Source of the DNA: an uncultured Planctomycetaceae bacterium
Lineage (GTDB): Bacteria; Planctomycetota; Planctomycetia; Planctomycetales; Planctomycetaceae
Reading direction: 5' to 3'
Assembly: GCA_903921605.1 (NCBI GenBank)
Contig: CAIXQV010001085.1
Span: 1 to 12,084, forward strand
DNA length: 12,084 nucleotides
The position numbers were made by a program, and so were the translations under genes. Below the pieces are notes generated by a model that saw only the letters and a program-made list of their open reading frames with translations, did not search any database and was not told the DNA's origin. Positions 6,840 to 12,084 of this stretch are shown here, one piece after another. Numbering within the stretch: position 1 is the stretch's first letter; each line of letters opens with the position of its first letter.

Positions 6840-7808
6840 ATGTCGACGATTACCCGCGACACTGTTCCGGCCATCTCTGTCACAAACTTGTCGCACGCCT
6901 TCAAAGGCCATCAGGCGCTGAGTCAGGTGACCTTCTGCGTGATGCCTCAGACGCTGCACGGCTTTGTCGGGCCCAACGGTGCAGGTAAGACTACAACACT
7001 CAAGGCCATCTGCACACTGCTGAAACCGAACTGGGGTGAAGTGGAAGTTTTTGGCCACAGTGTGCGAAACGATTCTGTCGCGGTGCGTCGCCGCATTGGC
7101 TTTATGCCCGACCATTTCAGCATGTATCGCCAGATGACAGTCTTCGAGTATCTGGATTTTTTCGCGGCGGCTTATGGCTTACCAGTTCGGCAACGCGACA
7201 CCGTAATCCATGATGTGCTGACGTTAACCGACATGGAAGGCCGTCGCGATGATCTCATCAGCGGCTTGTCACGCGGGATGCAACAGCGAGTCAGCCTGGC
7301 CCGGGTTCTGGTGCATGATCCGGATCTGTTGTTGCTGGACGAACCAGCCAGCGGCCTGGATCCTCGCGCAAGAATTGAGCTGATGGAAATCCTTCGTGAA
7401 CTGAGGCGGATGGGGAAAACAGTATTTATCAGTTCGCACATTCTGAGTGAACTGGCGGAACTCTGCGACAGCGTGACAATTATCGATCGAGGTCAAATCA
7501 AGTTCAGCGGGCCGATGGATATCCTGCTGGAAAGCCCGGACGAGAAACATCTCTACAATCTCAAGCTGGCCACCATCTCCGAAACGGCAATGCAGCGAAT
7601 CAAGGAATTGCCGGGTGTCGAAACGATTTCTGAACCGGAGTTTGCGACAGGACGTGATTACAACATTCATTTGGCGCCAGCGACATCGGCCAACGAGTTC
7701 CTGCGACAACTGCTCACGCTGGATCTTTCGATTACGTCATTCAGTCAGCAGCGACGACATTTGAATCAGGCGTTTATGGACCTGACGACTCGCGGAGTGC
7801 GCACGTGA
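6840..7808 (+). CDS. ABC transporter ATPase, ABC-2 (CcmA/YhbB-type) class
   Basis: This 322-residue ATPase has Walker A GPNGAGKTT (44-52), signature LSRGMQQR (143-150), Walker B LLLLDEPASGLDP (163-175), and switch His in ISSH (H200). The LSRGMQQR signature and the extra C-terminal region (about 230-322, with NQAFMDLTTRG at the end) are typical of ATPases that drive ABC-2 type exporters. I chose the ATG at 6840 because the reading upstream begins only with a TTG at 6801, and the ATG gives the usual short N-terminus before the first strand AISVTNLSHAF. The weak AAAGGG near 6824 is the best ribosome binding candidate. The gap from the first ATPase is 53 bases. The stop overlaps the start of the permease gene by four bases, so the two products are almost certainly partners at the inner membrane. 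The substrate is unknown. Confidence 0.93.
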   Translation: MSTITRDTVPAISVTNLSHAFKGHQALSQVTFCVMPQTLHGFVGPNGAGKTTTLKAICTLLKPNWGEVEVFGHSVRNDSVAVRRRIGFMPDHFSMYRQMTVFEYLDFFAAAYGLPVRQRDTVIHDVLTLTDMEGRRDDLISGLSRGMQQRVSLARVLVHDPDLLLLDEPASGLDPRARIELMEILRELRRMGKTVFISSHILSELAELCDSVTIIDRGQIKFSGPMDILLESPDEKHLYNLKLATISETAMQRIKELPGVETISEPEFATGRDYNIHLAPATSANEFLRQLLTLDLSITSFSQQRRHLNQAFMDLTTRGVRT

Positions 7809-9430
7809 TCTCCGGAGTCACAACGCTGTTCAGCTGGACTCTGAAGATGGACTCCAAGTCCATCTACCCGCACATCGTTCGCGCAGCATTTGCGGGGGCG
7901 ATGCTGTTTGCGATTTCGATGTCGTTTACGGATGTCTTTGGCACTGGCAGCATGGGGCTGCGGTTCTTTGAACTTGTCTGCACGCTGAATGTGCTGATCA
8001 TTACGGTTTCGGGAATCAGCTATTTTGTCACCGCCGTCACAGAAGAGAAAGACGCCGGGACCTATGCACTGTTGCGTCTGGCCGGCATGAATTCGCTGTC
8101 GATTACTCTGGGTAAGTCGACATCGCGACTGGTCAGCTCATTGATGCTGCTTGTCATCCAGATGCCGTTTACGTTTCTCTCGATTACTCTTGGGGGCGTC
8201 CTCTGGAATCAGATCGTGGCCGCCTATTTGGCGTTGGCGGCGTGGATGATTCTGGTGGCCAATCTGGCGCTATTCTGCAGCGTGCGGTGCGCGACGTCGG
8301 GGCGAGCAGCCGGGTTGGCGGCCACAACCATTGGGATCTTCGTGTTCCTGCCGAGGATCAGCTCGGCGTTCCTTGGAGCCATTCCACCTGGAGTTCTGTC
8401 TACTGGCACCATTGCGTTTCTGGGATCGATCCCGGCGGTGTGCTCTAAGGTCTCCGTATTTGATCGCCTCGCAGAGATCCTTGGACTAACCAGTGGGTTC
8501 ACCATGCTGGGAATCGACTTTTCCACCGGGCTCAACACGATCACCACGGCTTCCATTAAAGGCGAAGTATCAATCGTTGCGGGTCAGTTCTGGTCAAGCC
8601 TGCTGACGGCTTTTGTCTTGTTCGTGATCAGCACGGTAACATTGGATTTCTGGTCTGCCCCCGCAGATACGGCAGGCCCCTCGGAAAACAAATCTGTCCG
8701 GCGCTGGGCTGTTGGACGTTGTTGGAATCTTTCAATCGCATGGAAAGAGTTTCTCTTCTTCACCGGCGGACGTACATTCGCTATCGCCAAGTTTTTGGCC
8801 GGAGGTCTTGTCTTTGCCGGCTTCCGCATGTTTCAGGAAATAGATGGTTATTCAAACGGATTGGCCCTGCGTAGCGACTACAGTTGGTGGGCTTTTCTGA
8901 CCTTCCTGATGACGCTGACTGCGGAGGTCTTGCTGTACTCGTCCGGATGCTTGTTCTATGAAGTCCGGCAGCAGACACAATCAACGCTGGCGACCGTGCC
9001 CATCAGCAGTGTTCGAATTCTTGTGGAAAAATTCGCCGGCTGTGCAATCGCCCTGATCCCCGCGATCGTCTGGATCTTTATTACTTTGATCCTCAGTGAC
9101 GGTACGATTGTCAGGAACTGTTCAGTAACAATGGTGAGCAGTTATCTGATCATGATGGGTTTCGCCAGCCATCTCGCGGCTCTGCTATCCTTGTACACGC
9201 GCTGGGCGGCATTGCCGCTGACTATTCTGCTCGCCATGCCAGCGTTCTTTTGCATGGCAGCTCCGATTCTTGGGCTGACGGCGGTGACTTCCGTTTTTGC
9301 ACGAAGTCACAATATCGAAGTTACCTTGCTTCTGAGCGGTATCATCAACCTGTTCTGGACATGGATGTTTGTTCTGCTGCCGCTGCAGATCTGGATTCGC
9401 GATCGCTGGATTGCTCTGAGTCAGCAGTGA
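7805..9430 (+). CDS. Fused ABC-2 type permease, about 12 membrane segments
   Basis: This 541-residue integral membrane protein starts at a GTG inside GTGA, overlapping the ATPase stop by four bases, a typical coupled arrangement. It reads as two ABC-2 permease halves. In the first, hydrophobic segments lie near 24-42, 52-79, 108-131, 137-160, 168-212 and 262-281. A polar linker follows at about 284-312, then a second set near 325-343, 360-385, 405-430, 440-464, 468-495 and 505-530. Each half has the family pattern of a charged segment after the second helix: EEKDAGTYALLRLAGMNSLSITLGK (81-104, shown here as its two ends EEKDAGT and SLSITLGK) and YEVRQQTQSTLATVPISSV (385-403) before an EKF. ABC-2 permeases usually dimerise, so a fused chain may replace a dimer. 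The family exports drugs, polysaccharides, lipids or other substrates; nothing here fixes which. Confidence 0.85.
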   Translation: MISGVTTLFSWTLKMDSKSIYPHIVRAAFAGAMLFAISMSFTDVFGTGSMGLRFFELVCTLNVLIITVSGISYFVTAVTEEKDAGTYALLRLAGMNSLSITLGKSTSRLVSSLMLLVIQMPFTFLSITLGGVLWNQIVAAYLALAAWMILVANLALFCSVRCATSGRAAGLAATTIGIFVFLPRISSAFLGAIPPGVLSTGTIAFLGSIPAVCSKVSVFDRLAEILGLTSGFTMLGIDFSTGLNTITTASIKGEVSIVAGQFWSSLLTAFVLFVISTVTLDFWSAPADTAGPSENKSVRRWAVGRCWNLSIAWKEFLFFTGGRTFAIAKFLAGGLVFAGFRMFQEIDGYSNGLALRSDYSWWAFLTFLMTLTAEVLLYSSGCLFYEVRQQTQSTLATVPISSVRILVEKFAGCAIALIPAIVWIFITLILSDGTIVRNCSVTMVSSYLIMMGFASHLAALLSLYTRWAALPLTILLAMPAFFCMAAPILGLTAVTSVFARSHNIEVTLLLSGIINLFWTWMFVLLPLQIWIRDRWIALSQQ

Positions 9431-9437
9431 CCTTCCC

Positions 9438-9462
9438 TGGGTGACTCCGTTGGGCGACTCCG
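9438..9462. repeat. 12-bp direct repeat just after the permease gene
   Basis: TGGGTGACTCCG (9438-9449) and TGGGCGACTCCG (9451-9462) differ at one base and are 13 bases apart. This is a small tandem duplication of unknown meaning, eight bases after the permease stop. Confidence 0.6.
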
Positions 9463-9756
9463 GACAGGTCATCCACCGAGCATTATTTTCGGCTACCCCA
9501 CTCGGGGGCACTGATGCCGGAACGCATCAACCCACCCGAATCACTGCAATCTTCCCGGAACATCGCACCCGATGCTGATGCGAAAATGCAACCGTCTGAA
9601 AAATTCTGTTCGGAAATTGCCCCTGTGCTGTAAGCCGCCATGACTTCGCCGGGTTTGCGCCGCTTCAGACATCAGCGAGGGTACACTTAAGCAGTCACGG
9701 ATCACGGCACCACGCCTGATCAACATTCACCACATCGCACCGACCAGCCAGCCTGC

Positions 9757-9763
9757 GGAAGAG
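9757..9763 (+). promoter_or_regulatory. Ribosome binding site of the acyltransferase gene
   Basis: GGAAGAG lies seven bases before the ATG at 9771 and supports that start. Confidence 0.55.
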
Positions 9764-9770
9764 CACTGCT

Positions 9771-10769
9771 ATGCCCTTCATCACACCTTCCGACGTTTCA
9801 TCGCGGCCGAATCTCGTCGGACTTGATGTCGTCCGAGTTCTCGCGATGAGCTTGGTCGTAACGCAACACACGATGAGCCTTGCGGGGCGAGAAGATCTGA
9901 CTTCGCTGGCCGGTCTATCGATCGGTCAATTGGGTGTGGCAATGTTTCTGGTTGTCAGCGGATTTTTATCATTCGAAAGTCGACGGACACCAACAAACTG
10001 GCTGACGCAGCGTCTGTGTCGAGTTTACCCGGCGTTCTGGATCGCGATGATCGGAAGTTTTTGTCTGGCCACATTGTCCAGCTACAAGCACGCATCCGTT
10101 GGCCAGATTGTGTCACAGATGCTGGGCACTGGGTTGTGGACCCATTCCGATAAGCTTGTGAACTCACCGACCTGGTTTGTTTCTCTCATTCTGACCTGTT
10201 ACTTCGCTACATACCTCTCCCGACTCATCGAACGCCCTGGTCTCATCGCCGCACTCAGCAGTATTGGCTTGACGTTCCTCGTCGCTCGCGATGCCGCTCC
10301 CTGGCTGCTGTCTCATTTTCTGACCTATGCTGTGGCCAGCACAATCGCGGCTTATGCTTTGGGCACTCATCGCAAAATTGCCACTCTGTCGATTGCAGGA
10401 GTGCTGACTATTCTGGCTCTGCTGATTCAGCCTGCTTTTGCGTACACAGCCATCAGCCTGGTCATCGTCGAGTTATCTCTGCTGTGTCACGCTCGATCGC
10501 GCATCGTCAAACTTGCGGCCGACTACACTTATGAGTTCTATCTCGTGCACGGAGTTGCCCTCGCAGGCGCAATGACGGTCATGAAGAGTTCTCCGGTGCT
10601 TGCTGTCATAGCGGCATTGACGTGCTCTGCAATCGCGGCGGTGATTCTGAATCATCTGGCCGCGTTCATTGTGCGCCAGTTTCGTCCGACAGAGCAAAGC
10701 ACTGATGCAAAGATTCGAACCGAGGCCGTCAAGCCACTCCCGTCAATCAAGCCACTCCCGCAGATGTGA
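9771..10769 (+). CDS. Membrane acyltransferase, acyltransferase-3 family
   Basis: This 332-residue polytopic membrane protein resembles the acyltransferase-3 (OafA/OatA/WecH-type) family, which moves acyl groups such as acetate onto sugars or lipids across the inner membrane. Family features are LDVVRVLAMSLVVTQHTMSL (18-37) with H33 at the place of the essential His in the first helix, GVAMFLVVSGFL (55-66), the basic RLCRVYPAFWIA (81-92) whose Arg residues are typical, TWFVSLILTCYFATYL (134-149), and YEFYLVHGVAL (254-264) near the end. About ten hydrophobic segments are present, as expected. The C-terminal tail from 304 on is polar and ends in a small repeat KPLPSIKPLP; it has no SGNH domain. 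The gene stands alone, 340 bases after the ABC cluster, with no sugar or polysaccharide genes nearby, so the acceptor is unknown. It converges on moaA. Confidence 0.88.
   Translation: MPFITPSDVSSRPNLVGLDVVRVLAMSLVVTQHTMSLAGREDLTSLAGLSIGQLGVAMFLVVSGFLSFESRRTPTNWLTQRLCRVYPAFWIAMIGSFCLATLSSYKHASVGQIVSQMLGTGLWTHSDKLVNSPTWFVSLILTCYFATYLSRLIERPGLIAALSSIGLTFLVARDAAPWLLSHFLTYAVASTIAAYALGTHRKIATLSIAGVLTILALLIQPAFAYTAISLVIVELSLLCHARSRIVKLAADYTYEFYLVHGVALAGAMTVMKSSPVLAVIAALTCSAIAAVILNHLAAFIVRQFRPTEQSTDAKIRTEAVKPLPSIKPLPQM
10729..10760. repeat. 14-bp direct repeat encoding the KPLP tail
   Basis: TCAAGCCACTCCCG occurs at 10729-10742 and 10747-10760, identical and 18 bases apart, so the reading frame is kept. 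It produces the repeated KPLP in the acyltransferase C-terminal tail, likely a recent in-frame duplication in a region under weak constraint. Confidence 0.75.
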
Positions 10770-10892
10770 AGCTGTATCCTTCGCCGCGGTCACTGCAATC
10801 CAGGCACCAGACAATAATTGGACAGCGTCATGTTTGCAGATTCCGACTCACCGAAGTTGCCTTTTGATTAATGTTTGCCGCCTGAACGCAGT
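10770..10892. other. Gene-free left part of the convergent intergenic region
   Basis: The whole gap between the acyltransferase and moaA is 10770-11105. This first part holds no recognisable gene or hairpin; the right part is occupied by palindromic and tandem repeats listed separately. Confidence 0.5.
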
Positions 10893-11062
10893 CCCTTCTC
10901 CCCCTCGGAGAGAAGGTGGCCGATAGGCCGGATGAGCGGCTTTCGTGAGGGGCCGCGTGCTAAGAATTCCCCCTCACCCCAGCCCTCTCCCCCAATTTTT
11001 TGCGTCCATCCTGCCATCTAATAACACGCTCTCTCTCCGCAAAAAATCGAGGGAGAGGGGGC
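10893..11062. repeat. CT/GA-rich palindromic intergenic element
   Basis: This stretch is a series of inverted repeats. CCTTCTC at 10894-10900 pairs with GAGAAGG at 10910-10916, and GTGAGGGG at 10945-10952 pairs with CCCCTCAC at 10970-10977. A long arm at 10983-11004 (starting CCCTCTCCCC and ending TTTTTTGCG) pairs at 20 of 22 positions with 11038-11059, leaving a 33-base loop. The wording, with CCCTCACCCCAGCCCTCTCCC and GGTGGCCGATAGGCCGGATGAG-like segments, resembles a repeat seen between genes in many bacterial genomes; that resemblance is from memory. It lies between two convergent genes and could act as a two-way terminator or be a non-autonomous mobile element. Confidence 0.7.
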
Positions 11063-11085
11063 AAACTGGCGCTGTCCAGCTAAGC

Positions 11086-11106
11086 ACCAAGAACCAAGAA
11101 CCAAGC
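11086..11106. repeat. Three tandem 7-bp units touching the moaA stop codon
   Basis: The units ACCAAGA, ACCAAGA and ACCAAGC follow each other at 11086-11106, and the last base is part of the moaA stop codon (11106-11108 on the minus strand). It is a simple repeat that could vary in copy number without affecting the protein. Confidence 0.8.
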
Positions 11107-12084
11107 TACCCGCCGATCGAGTACATCGGTCGGTCTGGCTGAATGAAGCGGGCCGTATTGATCTCGTGGCCCTCCTTCTTGGCAGCAATACTGGTCAGCA
11201 TCGCCTGAGCAATCAGCTCGTCAGCGGAATCTGATCGCAGGAACTGCTTGATGTCCGTTTCGTCGTGGCTGAACAAACAGTTGCGAAGACGACCGTCGGC
11301 CGTCAGACGAAAACGATTGCAACTGCTGCAGAACGGTTGACTCACGCTGGCAATCAGACCAATCCGCCCTTTGCCGTCGGCGAATTCATAATCCTGTGCA
11401 GGGGCATGAGTCGCGGCATCCGCCTGTGCCAACAAACTGGCCGTCATCGCCCCAGCATGAACAACAGTGGACACCGGCGAATCTATCGCTCGTAAAGCAC
11501 CGAACTCCGCTTCAAGCCTCGCCATGATTTCATGCGCAAACAGCACCTTGTCGCGCTGCCATTGGCTGTCGGCATCCAGTGGCATAAATTCAATAAAACG
11601 CACAACCGTGTCAGTTTCGCGAGCCAGCTTGCCAAACGGAATAATCTGATCCTCGGTCAATCCCCGAACAGAAACCGCGTTGAGTTTGATCGGGGAAAAG
11701 CCAACGTCACGAGCCGCCTGGATCCCGGCGAGCACTCGGTCATAGCCTTCGCGGCGAGTCACCTTGCGAAAAATCTCCGGATCCAGAGCATCAAGGCTGA
11801 TATTCAATCGCTTCAGTCCGGCATCGCGCAACTCCTGAGCTTGCTCCTCCAGCAGAATACCGTTCGTCGTAAGCCCGATATCGATGATTCCCGGAATCGC
11901 GGCCAGTTTCCGAACCAGCACATGCAGATCGCGACGCACCAGTGGTTCGCCGCCCGTCAAACGAACGCGATCAATCCCCAGCGTAGTGCCAATGCGGACA
12001 ACTCGTTCAATCTCTTCGAAGGAAAGCAGATTTTCCTTCGGCATGAACTCCACATTGTCCGCCGGCATGCAATAGAAGCAGCGA
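11106..12084 (-). CDS. moaA: GTP 3',8-cyclase MoaA, N-terminus cut by window edge
   Basis: MoaA is a radical SAM enzyme that, with MoaC, converts GTP to cyclic pyranopterin monophosphate in molybdenum cofactor synthesis in the cytoplasm. The frame stays open to the window edge. The last codons there read RCFYCMPAD, the second half of the radical SAM Cys motif CNLRCFYC, so the first Cys and only about 15-25 residues are missing. An internal ATG after this motif (minus strand at 12068) is not the true start. Other landmarks are LTGGEPLVRRDL (SAM binding), the C-terminal cluster FCSSCNRFRLTADGRLRNC with its three Cys (about 11274-11333), and the GTP-cyclase ending in Gly-Gly (SIGG), needed for activity in known MoaA. 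About 325 residues are visible, matching the family. No other mo genes are in view; its 3' end faces the repeat-rich convergent region. Confidence 0.96.
   Translation of the reverse strand, partial: RCFYCMPADNVEFMPKENLLSFEEIERVVRIGTTLGIDRVRLTGGEPLVRRDLHVLVRKLAAIPGIIDIGLTTNGILLEEQAQELRDAGLKRLNISLDALDPEIFRKVTRREGYDRVLAGIQAARDVGFSPIKLNAVSVRGLTEDQIIPFGKLARETDTVVRFIEFMPLDADSQWQRDKVLFAHEIMARLEAEFGALRAIDSPVSTVVHAGAMTASLLAQADAATHAPAQDYEFADGKGRIGLIASVSQPFCSSCNRFRLTADGRLRNCLFSHDETDIKQFLRSDSADELIAQAMLTSIAAKKEGHEINTARFIQPDRPMYSIGG

Larger units (their letters stand above)
9431..9770. other. 340-base intergenic region without a recognisable gene
   Basis: No reading frame here has family-like sequence; the short minus-strand frame at 9541-9726 is basic and unconvincing. 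The region should hold the end of the ABC transcript and the promoter of the acyltransferase gene, but I see no confident terminator or -35/-10 pair. A short direct repeat lies at its left end. Confidence 0.6.

Noticed and set aside
10945..11142. 65-residue plus-strand frame in the repeat region before moaA
   Set aside because: It is a translation of palindromic and tandem repeats and overlaps the moaA 3' end; the chain is Arg/Pro/Ser-rich with no family features.

Overview
The window looks like a chromosomal segment from a member of the Planctomycetota. The evidence is indirect. It carries a DUF1501 protein with an RR-type export signal, a secreted LamG-type protein interrupted by a propeller, loosely packed genes of moderate GC, and intergenic palindromic elements. 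No 16S or other phylogenetic marker is present, so the assignment is an inference. I see no tRNA, rRNA, CRISPR array, transposase or phage gene.

Left part (about 1-3503, plus strand): four closely spaced genes read as one transcription unit. They are the 3' end of a very acidic Val/Glu/Ala-rich protein, a DUF1501 protein one base after its stop, a secreted M19 (renal-dipeptidase-like) metallopeptidase with a complete set of active-site residues, and a small Rieske-type [2Fe-2S] ferredoxin. A YjbQ-family gene (minus strand, 3550-3972) converges on the ferredoxin gene and diverges from the next gene.

Middle part (4203-9430, plus strand): an exported protein in which a seven-repeat beta-propeller appears to be inserted inside a LamG/concanavalin-type fold. 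It is followed by an intergenic nested inverted-repeat element (5910-6033) and then an ABC export cluster. The cluster holds a LolD/MacB-class ATPase, an ABC-2-class ATPase, and a permease that overlaps the second ATPase by 4 bases. The permease seems to be two ABC-2 permease halves fused in one chain. The LolD-class ATPase has no FtsX/MacB-type permease in view.

Right part (9431-12084): a 340-base gap without a gene, an orphan membrane acyltransferase (acyltransferase-3 family), and a repeat-rich convergent intergenic region holding a long CT/GA-rich hairpin element. At the edge lies moaA (minus strand, GTP 3',8-cyclase of molybdenum cofactor synthesis), cut at its N-terminus by the window end.

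Most genes belong to recognisable families. The most interesting points are the LamG/propeller nesting, the mixed-class ABC cluster with a fused permease, the acidic repeat protein coupled to DUF1501, and the two intergenic palindromic elements. I do not see a clear new defence or mobile system.
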